Below are positions 1 to 10,083 of a stretch of 64,000 bases of DNA, piece after piece (positions within the stretch are counted from its first letter, which is position 1; every line of letters starts with the position of its first letter). A program made the position numbers and the translations under genes. Under the pieces are notes generated by a model, which searched no databases, had not been told where the DNA came from, and saw only the letters and a program-made list of their open reading frames with translations. The stretch is from Candidatus Gastranaerophilales bacterium (GTDB lineage Bacteria > Cyanobacteriota > Vampirovibrionia > Gastranaerophilales > Gastranaerophilaceae): positions 33,570 through 97,569 of the forward strand of contig CALUUK010000008.1 in assembly GCA_944323955.1 (NCBI GenBank). Direction: 5' to 3'.

Positions 1-989
1 CTGTTAAGAGCATCAATTGCCGTCTCGGCAGCAAGTTTTCCGCTGAGCATTGCAAGATTTGTTCCTTCAAAGTGAATATTATTAACAAGCATTGCAGCAT
101 CGCCAACAACCATAACCCTATTGTCATAAACCTTGGGGATACAATTGTACCCGCCTTCGGGAATCAAATGTGAAGAATATTCAATTACTTTACCGCCTTT
201 TATATATGATGAAATTGTCGGATGTGATTTTAATTCATCCATTATTTCATAAGGTTTTAAATGATGCTTTTTTAATTCATCAATACCTATTGAAAAACCA
301 AGAGACACCGTATTTTTATTTGTATACATAAATCCTAATGCCATCTTGTTTTTTAACGGTCCGCCAAGAATTTTACAGGCACATCCTGTTTCTTCATCCA
401 AATTAAATCTGTCTTCAATTTTTTCTTTGGGAAGCTCAATTGTTTCTTTTACGCTTACCGAAACGTCTTTATCTTTTATATCATTTCTTAACCCTAATTG
501 TTTTGCAAAAATAGAATTAATACCATCTGCAATAATAACTATTTCACAATATATTTTTTCAAATTCTGTTTCAATTCCGAGTATTTTACCGTTTTCGACA
601 ATAATTTGCTTAACCAGCGTTTTTGGAGCATAATAAGCACCTGCATCTACTGCCTGACAAACAGCCCACCTGTCCCATTTCGCACGGTTAACCGTAAATG
701 CTTTATGTTCACGAAGTTTGTATTTATATGAAAATTGAGACGAATCTTCGTCCGTCAACATAAATATTTTCTGTTCGGTAATTGATCTTTCCACAGGAGC
801 GGAATTCCAAAATTCGGGGAATATATCAGCTGTTTGCACGGCATATATCGTTCCGCCGAAAACATTTTTATCACCGGCACCGTCTCCTCTTTCGACAAGC
901 AATACTTTTTTTCCTGCTCTTGCAAGAGTTATTGCCGCACTTACACCCGAAGGTCCCGCACCTATAACTGCTACTTCAAATTTATCCAT
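1..989 (-). CDS. fixC: FixC-like electron-transfer flavoprotein-quinone oxidoreductase, C-terminus beyond left edge
   Basis: I translated this frame by hand on the minus strand; it is open from the ATG at 989 to the window edge (about 329 residues, no stop). The N-terminus carries the FAD Rossmann signature VIGAGPSGVSAA, then LLVERGDGAGDKNVFGG, which is characteristic of FixC-type flavoproteins. A second FAD motif, VVGDAAMLV, lies near the truncated end. Family knowledge: FixC passes electrons from the FixAB flavoprotein to a quinone or acts in electron bifurcation, normally with FixA, FixB and the ferredoxin-like FixX. None of these is visible here, although the missing side is downstream of fixC, where FixX would usually lie. 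It is divergent from the amidase gene, with 86 bp between the two starts. A geranylgeranyl-reductase-family flavoprotein is the main alternative. Confidence 0.8.
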   Translation of the reverse strand, partial: MDKFEVAVIGAGPSGVSAAITLARAGKKVLLVERGDGAGDKNVFGGTIYAVQTADIFPEFWNSAPVERSITEQKIFMLTDEDSSQFSYKYKLREHKAFTVNRAKWDRWAVCQAVDAGAYYAPKTLVKQIIVENGKILGIETEFEKIYCEIVIIADGINSIFAKQLGLRNDIKDKDVSVSVKETIELPKEKIEDRFNLDEETGCACKILGGPLKNKMALGFMYTNKNTVSLGFSIGIDELKKHHLKPYEIMDELKSHPTISSYIKGGKVIEYSSHLIPEGGYNCIPKVYDNRVMVVGDAAMLVNNIHFEGTNLAMLSGKLAAETAIDALN

Positions 990-1075
990 AATACTAATAT
1001 TATAACGATTTTTTACACTATGTACATATTGTAAAATAAATTGCTTATTTAGAAAATATACAATAAACTAAAACT

Positions 1076-2482
1076 ATGATACGTATTTTATTTTTGATAA
1101 TTTTATGTCTTTTCTTAAATTCGGGTATTTCTCAAGCCCTTGATGTAGTGCACCCGGGTGGAGTTGACTCAATAATCAATGCAAATTCAACTTTTTTTGC
1201 AGGAAATGTTAACCCGAAAGCAACTTTAAAAATAAATAATGAAGGTGTGAAAATATGGGACGACGGGATTTTTGTTCATATTGTACCCCTGTTTTACGGA
1301 ACAAATACGATAACCCTTGAAGAAACACTAAACGGAAAAACACAAAAAAGTATCTACACTATAAAAAGAAATAAACCTTCTGCAGGAAAAGTAATTAACA
1401 TTCCTTACGAACCAAAAGAAAAAGATATCTTCCTCTATACAAAAACAATAAATAACAGCTCAACAGTTAGGGAGAAACCGTCAGGCTCGTCAAAAAGAGT
1501 TATTGATCTTCCCAAAGGCGTTGTTTTATATCTTGCAGGGAAGAAGGGGGATTATTATAAAATCGAAGCACATGCCGACAGTGAATTTTGGATACATAAA
1601 TCAAATATAGAACCGCCTGTAAAAGTAACAAAAAAATTTATTGCAAAAATATCAAAGCCCGAACACTACTCAGATAAATATTACAACTATACAAAGATGG
1701 CGATAACATATCCGGTGCTATATACAATGACCCAGCACGGGAAAAAACTCAAACTTACGCTATATAATACTTCTGATTCGAACAAAAAAGAAAAGCTACA
1801 CGAAAATGTCGAATTTACGTTTGAAGATGAAAATCAGGTTTTAGGCTATGACGTCTTATATGAAGAAGACAAATTAATTCTCAGACGGGCCCGGGTTGCC
1901 GACAAAATTAATCCCTATACTCCGTTATACGGTGTTAGAATATTTATAGATGCAGGTCACGGAGGTAATGAAAAAGGAGCTGTAGGACCTACTAGGGTAT
2001 ACGAAAAAGATATAAATCTTGCAATTGCAAAAAAGCTCGTAAAACTGCTTAAAGAAGAAGGAGCAATTGTATCATATTCAAGACTTGATGATAAACAGGT
2101 AAAACTGTATGACAGAGTAAATATGGCAAAAGAAAATAATGCATTTATTTCATTAAGCCTGCATGCAAATTCTCTGCCGCACGGAAGAAATCCTTACATC
2201 ACGCACGGAGTTGAAACTCACTATTACAATGATAATGCAAAAGTTTTAGCATTCATAATACAAAAAAATCTGTCAGAAGATACAGGGCTCAAAAACAACG
2301 GATTACGGAAATCAAGTTTTGCGCTGAACCGTTCAACAAATCCGATTTCTGTTTTGATAGAAACAGCTTATATGATAAATCCTGATGAATATAAAAAACT
2401 CAGAAATGAAAAATTTCAGGAAGAAATAGCCCAATCCGTTAAAAAAAGTTTAGGACAATTTATGATATTATTGAAAAGATAA
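1076..2482 (+). CDS. Exported N-acetylmuramoyl-L-alanine amidase (Amidase_3) with SH3-like domain
   Basis: This is a cell-wall hydrolase that cleaves the amide bond between MurNAc and the stem peptide. A signal peptide (MIRILFLIILCLFLNSG, residues about 1-22) sends it to the periplasm. Residues about 125-180 look like a bacterial SH3 domain (VREKPSGSSKRVIDLPKG). The C-terminal third (about 290-465) is Amidase_3: FIDAGHGG with zinc His295, YEKDINLA with the zinc Glu, ISLSLHANS with the second zinc His, and VLIETAYM with the catalytic Glu. All key residues are present, so it should be active. At 468 residues it is longer than a bare amidase because of the N-terminal region. No clear Shine-Dalgarno precedes the ATG. 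Confidence 0.9.
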   Translation: MIRILFLIILCLFLNSGISQALDVVHPGGVDSIINANSTFFAGNVNPKATLKINNEGVKIWDDGIFVHIVPLFYGTNTITLEETLNGKTQKSIYTIKRNKPSAGKVINIPYEPKEKDIFLYTKTINNSSTVREKPSGSSKRVIDLPKGVVLYLAGKKGDYYKIEAHADSEFWIHKSNIEPPVKVTKKFIAKISKPEHYSDKYYNYTKMAITYPVLYTMTQHGKKLKLTLYNTSDSNKKEKLHENVEFTFEDENQVLGYDVLYEEDKLILRRARVADKINPYTPLYGVRIFIDAGHGGNEKGAVGPTRVYEKDINLAIAKKLVKLLKEEGAIVSYSRLDDKQVKLYDRVNMAKENNAFISLSLHANSLPHGRNPYITHGVETHYYNDNAKVLAFIIQKNLSEDTGLKNNGLRKSSFALNRSTNPISVLIETAYMINPDEYKKLRNEKFQEEIAQSVKKSLGQFMILLKR

Positions 2483-2491
2483 CAAACATTG

Positions 2492-3910
<1,419 letters not shown>

Positions 3911-3922
3911 ATTAAAACCAAT

Positions 3923-3959
3923 AAAAAAAGAGATGCTTAAAAAGCATCTCTTTTTTTAT
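3923..3959. terminator. Bidirectional rho-independent terminator
   Basis: A 10-bp stem (AGAGATGCTT at 3929-3938, AAGCATCTCT at 3942-3951) with a three-base loop, flanked by an A tract on the left and a T tract on the right. It can therefore stop transcription in both directions, between the convergent gdhA and DUF1292 genes. Confidence 0.9.
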
Positions 3960-4219
3960 TCTTCGGTTTCATCTTCAATTTCTTCTATGTAAGCCGCAAC
4001 TTTTTCAAATTCTTCATCGTCATCAATTGTTTCAAACAAATATTCTTCACCGTCTTGCTTTAATCTCATAATAAGAAGTTCACTTTCTTCGTCTTCACCG
4101 TCCTCGGGAAGTAAAATCGCATAATCAACATCATCAACCGTTACAATATCCAATACATCAAAACAGACCTTATTTCCGTTTTCATCAACGGTTTCAATTT
4201 TTTCATTTTTGTTTGTCAT
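3956..4219 (-). CDS. DUF1292 family acidic protein
   Basis: An 87-residue, very acidic protein with the DUF1292 pattern: a short strand-rich core (VDENGNKVCFDVLDIVTVDDVDYAILLP) followed by an Asp/Glu-rich tail. Function is unknown. In many Firmicutes the DUF1292 gene (yrzB type) lies directly beside ruvX/yqgF, and the same pairing is seen here, with ruvX ending 6 bp upstream. Its stop codon lies within the terminator shared with gdhA. GAG six bases before the ATG supports the start. Confidence 0.8.
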   Translation of the reverse strand: MTNKNEKIETVDENGNKVCFDVLDIVTVDDVDYAILLPEDGEDEESELLIMRLKQDGEEYLFETIDDDEEFEKVAAYIEEIEDETEE

Positions 4220-4225
4220 AATAAC

Positions 4226-4630
4226 TCACTTTCTATCCAAATATTGTTGTAATATTATACACGCACTTTTGAGATCAACAAGCTGCTTATCTCTGGTATA
4301 CTTTCTTCCGGTTTGGGAAAGAATAAATTCCGCCTGACGGCTTGTAAGCCTTTCATCTTCAAATATAATATCATAGTCGGGTTTAAAATTTTCTGTAAAT
4401 TTGATACAATCTTCAGCCTGTTCTCCGATTGTATTATTCATGTGTTTGGGAAGTCCGGCAACAATTAATTTAACACCGTTTTTCTCGCAAATGCTCTTAA
4501 TTTTTTGTATGGCAATATTTTCAGGCTCTCTCATAATCGTTTCGACAGGCTGCGCAATTATTCCCAAAGCATCACTCATTGCAATTCCTATTCTCTTTTT
4601 ACCTATATCAAGACCTAAAATTCTAACCAT
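4226..4630 (-). CDS. ruvX: YqgF/RuvX RNase-H-fold nuclease (pre-16S rRNA processing)
   Basis: An RNase-H-fold nuclease of the YqgF family, associated with 16S rRNA 5' end maturation and once annotated as a putative Holliday junction resolvase. The start RILGLDIGKKRIGIAMSD holds the first catalytic Asp (Asp8). EDERLTSRQAE holds the conserved Glu/Asp region, and VDLKSACIILQQYL the C-terminal Asp. The 134-residue length is typical. I take ATG 4630 over the preceding TTG at 4633. The start overlaps the end of the upstream large gene by 8 bp, which implies translational coupling. Confidence 0.9.
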   Translation of the reverse strand: MVRILGLDIGKKRIGIAMSDALGIIAQPVETIMREPENIAIQKIKSICEKNGVKLIVAGLPKHMNNTIGEQAEDCIKFTENFKPDYDIIFEDERLTSRQAEFILSQTGRKYTRDKQLVDLKSACIILQQYLDRK

Positions 4631-6263
4631 CAATCCAATTTATACTTAATAAATTAAGTATACTTTCTATCTTTTTAACATCAATTTTCTCTTTTTCAAT
4701 TTTTTTCTTCTTAAATATATTTGTTGTATATGCCATTTCTTTTGCAGCTTCTCTTACCGAGAAAAAATAGTTAAAAATGCTTCTTTGCATAAGAACCATT
4801 TTAAATATGTGCATACCGTCTTCAGATTTTAGCATCGAATAAAACGCATCCGCATCCTCCTTTTTGTCATTTAAACAAAGTAAATAAACACACTGCAATA
4901 TTCTCTGTTTCCAAAACTCCAGCGTTTTTTCGTCAAAAACATTTTGTTCGCGCTCTAAAATTAAATTATTAATATAAGAAATTTCCAAATCATTTGCATT
5001 ATTTATCTCATCCAAAATATTTCCCAGAGCCGCATTTTCACCGGGTTTTAAATACCATCTGAATGAATATTCTTTTGTTAAAAGCATAAGCAAATCATTC
5101 TTTTTAATATTAATTAAATCCGCTGATTTTTCTACCTCTTTTTCCACTCCTGACGGCAGAGGAGCTATATCTTTCAGAAGTGCATCCCAGCATACAAATT
5201 CATACGGAAAAGTATTTTTGTTTTTTATTGTAAGATTATATGCTTCATTAAGTCTTGTTCTTATGTACGCGGGAGTTATTTTATACTGCCCTTCGGAGTT
5301 ATAGAATTTATCAACGATTTTAGAAAGTTCTTGCTTTGAAATGTTATAGAATCCAAAACAATCCTCAACCCCGTATATATCGTTAACCACGACAGCAATA
5401 AGCATAAATTTTTTATTTTCAACGTTTTCTCTTGATATTATAAATGCCTGATTTCCGCTGCCGTCAGGCATCGTCGTATAACAGCAGGAAAGAGAAAATG
5501 ATTTTACAATATCCGCAAAATACTCTTTAGCCTTTTGCTCCGTTGCACCTGAAAGTTTAAGTTTTTTTAATCCGACTCTGCAGGTATTTATAAGTTCTTC
5601 GTTAGAAGAAGTTTCAATGATATACTTGAAAGGCTCAATAGCAAGTGAAGATTTTGCCTCTATTAATATTTCCGATGCTTTTAATTTAAAATCATCATCA
5701 AAATCCGAATATAAAATAGGATATACAATATTGGCAAGTGAATCACCATGGTAGTCCAACTGCAATGATTGAAGCAGAAGATTCCTGTCATTTTTATTAA
5801 CCGCCGAGACAAAATCAAGAAAATCAAGCATTGCTTCGGGATTAAAAACGGCTTTTTCAAGAAGTTTTTTCGTATCAGAGTCAATAACATCCGAGGGATT
5901 TTCAAAATATTCAGGGACAGAATCATAGTCAAATTCACATTCAGTTATTCTTAACAACTGAACAAGTTTATATTTTGCCTCATCTGAATAATTTGAAGAT
6001 TTTAAAAGTTCAAAAACACTATTTTGAATATAATCAACATCAACAAGTTCTTTCAACAGGCAACCTGCAAAAACGAACTCTCTTTCATTCATTTTAATAT
6101 ATTCTTTTAAAAATACATCAAAAACACAATGCCTGTCCTCAATGTCTTCAAGTTCGGAATAAAGTTTTTTTAACAAATCTTCATTATATTCCCAGACAGT
6201 TTTAATACGGGAAACAACGGAAAGGACTCTTGCTCTTATTTGGAGTTTTGAAAGTTCCGCCAT
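4623..6263 (-). CDS. Large uncharacterised helical protein
   Basis: A 546-residue cytosolic protein with no signal peptide or membrane segment, which I cannot assign to a family. The first half is leucine-rich and looks like irregular alpha-helical repeats of HEAT/ARM type (for example SSLAIEPFKYIIETSSNEELINTC). A middle section, about residues 245-330, has beta-like segments around CCYTTMPDGSGNQAFIISREN. The C-terminus is basic (KKKKIEKEKIDVKKIE). It lies between a ClpX-type zinc-finger gene (TAATG overlap) and ruvX (8-bp overlap), so all three are probably translated from one message. That context hints at protein quality control or RNA maturation, but this is only inference. Confidence 0.75.
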   Translation of the reverse strand: MAELSKLQIRARVLSVVSRIKTVWEYNEDLLKKLYSELEDIEDRHCVFDVFLKEYIKMNEREFVFAGCLLKELVDVDYIQNSVFELLKSSNYSDEAKYKLVQLLRITECEFDYDSVPEYFENPSDVIDSDTKKLLEKAVFNPEAMLDFLDFVSAVNKNDRNLLLQSLQLDYHGDSLANIVYPILYSDFDDDFKLKASEILIEAKSSLAIEPFKYIIETSSNEELINTCRVGLKKLKLSGATEQKAKEYFADIVKSFSLSCCYTTMPDGSGNQAFIISRENVENKKFMLIAVVVNDIYGVEDCFGFYNISKQELSKIVDKFYNSEGQYKITPAYIRTRLNEAYNLTIKNKNTFPYEFVCWDALLKDIAPLPSGVEKEVEKSADLINIKKNDLLMLLTKEYSFRWYLKPGENAALGNILDEINNANDLEISYINNLILEREQNVFDEKTLEFWKQRILQCVYLLCLNDKKEDADAFYSMLKSEDGMHIFKMVLMQRSIFNYFFSVREAAKEMAYTTNIFKKKKIEKEKIDVKKIESILNLLSINWIDG

Positions 6264-6538
6264 TATTTTATTTTGCTCCAGAATATATCCAGAATTTTCT
6301 GCGCTTCACTTGAAGGAAGTTTGTCTTCTAAAATAAGGTATTGCACCGCAATCATTGTACACTCCGAGCAAATGTTAACCCCGGGACCTTGCACCATTTT
6401 AACAACCTGTGTATTTGGTCTTCCGCAGAAGCTGCAATATACGGGTTCTTTCCCTTGTATTTTTTCTTCTTTTTGTTGTTCTTTAGGTTTTTGTCTTGCA
6501 CTTTTAAGTGAAACAATTTTTTCTGAATCTGACATCAT
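6263..6538 (-). CDS. Stand-alone ClpX-type C4 zinc-finger protein
   Basis: A 91-residue protein whose core (about 30-75) matches the N-terminal zinc-binding domain of ClpX. It has CSFCGRP and ICSECT (C-x2-C ... C-x2-C) with the usual VVKMVQGPGVNICSEC spacing and a following helix. The ATPase part of ClpX is absent; the gene ends naturally and is followed by another gene in the operon. The first 30 residues are Lys/Gln/Glu-rich and probably disordered. In ClpX this domain dimerises and recruits adaptors and substrates, so a free copy could be an adaptor or competitor; that role is inferred. ATG 6538 and 6535 are both possible starts. Confidence 0.8.
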   Translation of the reverse strand: MMSDSEKIVSLKSARQKPKEQQKEEKIQGKEPVYCSFCGRPNTQVVKMVQGPGVNICSECTMIAVQYLILEDKLPSSEAQKILDIFWSKIK

Positions 6539-6589
6539 TAATCTCTTTTACATTATATACTCCAAATATTGTATACTATTTTAAAAATA

Positions 6590-6618
6590 TTGCAAAATAT
6601 TCAATTTGAATGTATATT
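6590..6618 (+). promoter_or_regulatory. Promoter of the lipoprotein-lgt unit
   Basis: TTGCAA at 6590-6595 and TATATT at 6613-6618, separated by exactly 17 bp, just ahead of the strong GGGGGAGG ribosome binding site at 6631-6638. Confidence 0.5.
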
Positions 6619-6641
6619 GTAAAGTCATACGGGGGAGGATT

Positions 6642-7220
6642 ATGAAAAAAACTCTTTTATTATTTACACTTTTATTGGTATCAGTAATAACAACCGCTTG
6701 TATTAATAAATTTGCAGTTGAAGAATTGAATAACAAAGCGGTAAAATATATGGATAACGGAGACAGTGAAACAGCTGTTTGCAGATTAAAATCAAGTCTT
6801 GATTTAGACGAAGAATTCTATCAAACACACTATAATCTGGCACTTGCATATAATGCACTCGGCAATTTTGAAGGTGCTGCAGAAGAAGCGGCTCGCGTAC
6901 TTGAGTTGGAACCTGATTTTCATGATGCCGTGTATGTATTAGCACTTGCAAAAAGTGAACTGGCTATGCAAATATTAGACAAAGAGCAGGACGAAGAGGG
7001 CAAAACAGCAGAATTAACAATTGATGAAATGTCTGAATTTAACAATAAAGCAGGTGAAGCCGTTGAGTTATACAATAAGTATCTTGTTAAAAAAGTCAAT
7101 GCGGAAGATGCAGAACAGGTAAATGCAAAAATCGAAGAACTAAACAGCTATATAAAAGAATTTTCTTATAAATTGGAATCCGCTCAAGGTGCAAGTAAAG
7201 AAGAAGCTGCGGAAGAATAA
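6642..7220 (+). CDS. TPR-containing lipoprotein
   Basis: The signal sequence MKKTLLLFTLLLVSVITTAC ends in a lipobox-like TTAC, so Cys20 is the probable lipidated residue. It is followed by two or three tetratricopeptide units (YQTHYNLALAYNALGNFEGAAEEAARVLELEPD). The C-terminal 60 residues are acidic and helical. I start at ATG 6642, because GGGGGAGG lies right before it; the longer reading from 6606 has no ribosome site and would bury the signal peptide. It sits 5 bp ahead of lgt, the enzyme that lipidates such proteins. TPR lipoproteins usually scaffold envelope complexes; no specific partner is visible. Confidence 0.8.
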   Translation: MKKTLLLFTLLLVSVITTACINKFAVEELNNKAVKYMDNGDSETAVCRLKSSLDLDEEFYQTHYNLALAYNALGNFEGAAEEAARVLELEPDFHDAVYVLALAKSELAMQILDKEQDEEGKTAELTIDEMSEFNNKAGEAVELYNKYLVKKVNAEDAEQVNAKIEELNSYIKEFSYKLESAQGASKEEAAEE

Positions 7221-7225
7221 CATAA

Positions 7226-8014
7226 ATGTTCACTTCTCCGGGCAGTATAGCATTTCGTTTTTTATCATTTGATATATACTGGTACGGTATTATAATTGCT
7301 TTTGCTATGTTTGTTAGTCTTATTGTAATTCTTACAATAAGAAAAAAGTATTATAGCGATATTCCGGAGGATAATATTTTTGATATATCCTTGCTTCTTA
7401 TTATTTCTGGAATAATATGCGCAAGAATATATTATGTCATATTAGACTGGCAGTATTTTTCATCTCATCCTTCATTAATTCCGTGCATATGGAATGGCGG
7501 AATTTCAATCCACGGCGCAATAATAGGCGGAATTATAGTATCATATTTATATATAAAAAAGAAAAAAGTGAACTTTTTAAAATACGCCGATTTATTTTCA
7601 TTCGGAATAGTTACAGGACAAATAATAGGAAGATGGGGGAATTTTTTTAATTCGGAAGCATACGGTCTGCCTTGTGACTTACCGTGGAAACTTTATATAC
7701 CTTACGAATTCAGACCCGCATTTTATAAAGGATATCAATATTTTCATCCTGCATTTTTATATGAATCACTGGCAAATACACTTTTGCTTGGAATAATGCT
7801 TTATATACTGATAAAAAAACCCAACAGAAAAACAGGAACAATTTTCTTTTTATATATAATTTTATACGGAATAATAAGGAATTTAATTGAAAATATAAGA
7901 ATTGACAGCGTGCTGAATCTTTTAAACGGCGTACATTTTGCGAACATAGCATCATTGGTGTTTATAATATTCGGTTTTGCGGGCTTATATTACATACATT
8001 CAAAAAAAGCATAA
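7226..8014 (+). CDS. lgt: Prolipoprotein diacylglyceryl transferase
   Basis: An integral membrane enzyme that transfers diacylglycerol from phosphatidylglycerol to the lipobox Cys of prolipoproteins. The 262-residue protein has about seven hydrophobic segments. GRWGNFFNSEAYG (about 134-146) is the Lgt signature containing the essential Arg and Asn. WNGGISIHGAIIGG is the conserved His/Gly motif, and HPAFLYES is also typical. Its start is 5 bp after the upstream lipoprotein gene and uses the GGAAGAA at that gene's end as ribosome site. Confidence 0.95.
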   Translation: MFTSPGSIAFRFLSFDIYWYGIIIAFAMFVSLIVILTIRKKYYSDIPEDNIFDISLLLIISGIICARIYYVILDWQYFSSHPSLIPCIWNGGISIHGAIIGGIIVSYLYIKKKKVNFLKYADLFSFGIVTGQIIGRWGNFFNSEAYGLPCDLPWKLYIPYEFRPAFYKGYQYFHPAFLYESLANTLLLGIMLYILIKKPNRKTGTIFFLYIILYGIIRNLIENIRIDSVLNLLNGVHFANIASLVFIIFGFAGLYYIHSKKA

Positions 8015-8034
8015 TTTGTTCTATAATCAAATAT

Positions 8035-8688
8035 ATGAAGAAAAAATATATCATAATAACAGAACTTATTATATGGCTGCTTATTTTATCAGGCGGATTT
8101 TATTTCTTTTTGTACAAAACAACATTAAAAGATAATACAAATAACAGTTATTATCTGTTTTTTGATGATGCGGGCGGACTGGTAAAAGGTTCACCTGTCA
8201 GACTCATGGGAATGAATATAGGATATGTACGCGATGTAAAAATCTTTGAAAATAAGGTTTTTGTATCATTTCTTGTAACAAAAGAAAATGTAAAAGTTCC
8301 GAACAGAGCAACCGCTACAATTGAGTTTTACGGACTCGGAGGATCAACCTCTCTGGAATTGTCTCAAAAAACATCCGCCGATGAAGAAAATGAAGACACC
8401 ATTATTCCTTCAGATACATACAGAATACAAGACTATTGGAGCGGAGCAACATTAAGTGCAAATGTAATGATAGATATTTACGGCTCAATAGGAAGAACAA
8501 TACATTCAACAAATATACTGAATCATAAAGATTGGATAAAACAAAGCGCAGTTATAAAAGACTTTGCAACACTAACAAATCAAATAAATGAAGAAGAATC
8601 GGTTATTATACATAAAATGTCCGAACTTACAAAAGAATATTCGAAAAAGAAAGAAAAAGATAAATTGATTGAGGACAATGATGAATAA
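8035..8688 (+). CDS. Single MCE/MlaD-domain membrane-anchored protein
   Basis: One N-terminal membrane anchor (IIITELIIWLLILSGGFYFFLY) is followed by an MCE/MlaD domain (FFDDAGGLVKGSPVRLMGMNIGYVRDVKI, about residues 42-115). MlaD-type proteins form periplasmic rings that carry phospholipid between membranes of diderm cells. The usual MlaE permease and MlaF ATPase genes are not neighbours. The C-terminus is charged and helical. There is no Shine-Dalgarno before ATG 8035, and a TATAAT lies only 8 bp upstream (8022-8027). The message may be read through from lgt or start nearly leaderless. It overlaps upp by 8 bp. Confidence 0.85.
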   Translation: MKKKYIIITELIIWLLILSGGFYFFLYKTTLKDNTNNSYYLFFDDAGGLVKGSPVRLMGMNIGYVRDVKIFENKVFVSFLVTKENVKVPNRATATIEFYGLGGSTSLELSQKTSADEENEDTIIPSDTYRIQDYWSGATLSANVMIDIYGSIGRTIHSTNILNHKDWIKQSAVIKDFATLTNQINEEESVIIHKMSELTKEYSKKKEKDKLIEDNDE

Positions 8689-9343
8689 ATTTAAAAATGT
8701 ATATGTAGTAAATCATCCTTTATGCTGTCATAATCTCAGCATAATAAGAAATAAAGAAACGAATGCGGAAGTGTTCAGAAATGCAATAAGAAGAATTACT
8801 TATTTACTTTTTTATAAAGCAACCGAAGATTTGGAATTGGAAACGGTAAATATTGATACACCGCTTGAAAAATGCGAAGTAAAAATGTTAAGAAGCGGAA
8901 AAGAAATAATAATAGCACCGATTTTAAGAGCCGGTTTAATATTCTCTGATGTGGCAAATGAAATTATGCCCTTTGCGACAGTAAGACATATCGGGATGTA
9001 CAGAGATGAAGATACACTCACTCCCGTATGGTATTACAATAAAATTCCAATAGAATTTGAAAATCCTGAAGATAAAATAATACTTATTCTTGATCCCATG
9101 CTTGCGACAGGGAACTCTGCAGTTGATGCAATTAAACTTTTCACGGCAAAAAACGTGCCGCAAAATAATATAAGATTTGTGAGCCTGATAAGCGCACCCG
9201 AAGGGCTCGAAAAAGTTACAAATAACTTTGGTGAAGTGAAAATAATCACCGCAAGTATAGACAATTGCCTTAATGAACACGGCTACATCCGTCCGGGATT
9301 GGGCGATGCAGGCGACAGAATATTTAACACGGTAGAAAATTAA
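8681..9343 (+). CDS. upp: Uracil phosphoribosyltransferase
   Basis: A salvage enzyme converting uracil and PRPP to UMP. The PRPP-binding loop is ILDPMLATGNSAVDAI, and the C-terminal uracil-binding region is GYIRPGLGDAGDRIF; both are diagnostic. The 220-residue length is standard for a Upp. ATG 8681 is preferred over TTG 8669 because GAGG at 8671-8674 is six bases upstream. The start lies inside the end of the MCE gene (8-bp overlap) and the stop overlaps pgeF (TAATG), so translation is probably coupled through this run. Confidence 0.95.
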   Translation: MNKFKNVYVVNHPLCCHNLSIIRNKETNAEVFRNAIRRITYLLFYKATEDLELETVNIDTPLEKCEVKMLRSGKEIIIAPILRAGLIFSDVANEIMPFATVRHIGMYRDEDTLTPVWYYNKIPIEFENPEDKIILILDPMLATGNSAVDAIKLFTAKNVPQNNIRFVSLISAPEGLEKVTNNFGEVKIITASIDNCLNEHGYIRPGLGDAGDRIFNTVEN

Positions 9344-10083
9344 TGTTTTATTTTGATAATTTTAACGGTAAAAAAATATTAAAATCAAGTCTGCTTCAAG
9401 ACTATGATTGTTTTTTTACAACACGTGATTTTCCTTTAACCGCAGGAGCACTTGAAAATATTGAACCCGAATGCAGTATAAACAGGTTATCACTGAAAAA
9501 ACAATTGGGAGTACAAAATATAACAACAGCAAAACAGGTTCACGGATGTAATATTGAAATAATCAATAAAAATACATATTTTTATGATAATACGGACGCA
9601 TTAATTTCAAATATTCCTTCTTCTTTAATGCTTTTAAACTATGCGGATTGCGTACCGATTATTCTATACAGTAAAAAAGATAATACGGGAGGTATAATAC
9701 ATGCCGGCTGGAGAGGATGTGCCGCGGAAATTACCGCCAAAACCGCAGACAGAATGATAAAAGAACTTAACATACACCCTGAAAATATAACGGCACTAAT
9801 AGGTCCTTCCATCGGTAAATGCTGTTTTGAAACCGATGAAGATGTATTTTTAAAACTTATAAAAGATAAATCAAATACGGAATTATATACAAAAAAAGGC
9901 AACAAATTCTTTATTGATTTAAAAATGATTAATAAATATCAGCTTCTTGAAAAAGATATACACAATATTGATATATCCGACTATTGCACATGCTGTATGT
10001 CTGATATATTTTTTTCATATAGAAAAGAAAAAGGAATAACGGCAAGGCACAGTGCCATTGTTAAAATAAAAGGGGATAAATAA
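9343..10083 (+). CDS. pgeF: Peptidoglycan editing factor / YfiH-type laccase-fold protein
   Basis: A member of the YfiH/PgeF family (formerly 'polyphenol oxidase'), a zinc enzyme that in E. coli keeps wrong amino acids out of the muropeptide stem. Metal-binding motifs are present: KQVHGCN, NYADCVPIIL, GIIHAGWRGCAAEI and IGPSIGKCCFE, with the C-terminal CTCCMSDIFFSYRKEKG typical of the family. The length of 246 matches. It overlaps both neighbours by one base (TAATG junctions), a tightly coupled arrangement. Confidence 0.92.
   Translation: MFYFDNFNGKKILKSSLLQDYDCFFTTRDFPLTAGALENIEPECSINRLSLKKQLGVQNITTAKQVHGCNIEIINKNTYFYDNTDALISNIPSSLMLLNYADCVPIILYSKKDNTGGIIHAGWRGCAAEITAKTADRMIKELNIHPENITALIGPSIGKCCFETDEDVFLKLIKDKSNTELYTKKGNKFFIDLKMINKYQLLEKDIHNIDISDYCTCCMSDIFFSYRKEKGITARHSAIVKIKGDK

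Noticed and set aside
8022..8034. TATAAT just before the MCE gene as proof of a leaderless promoter
   Set aside because: No -35 or extended TG is present and such hexamers are frequent in AT-rich DNA; read-through from lgt is as likely.
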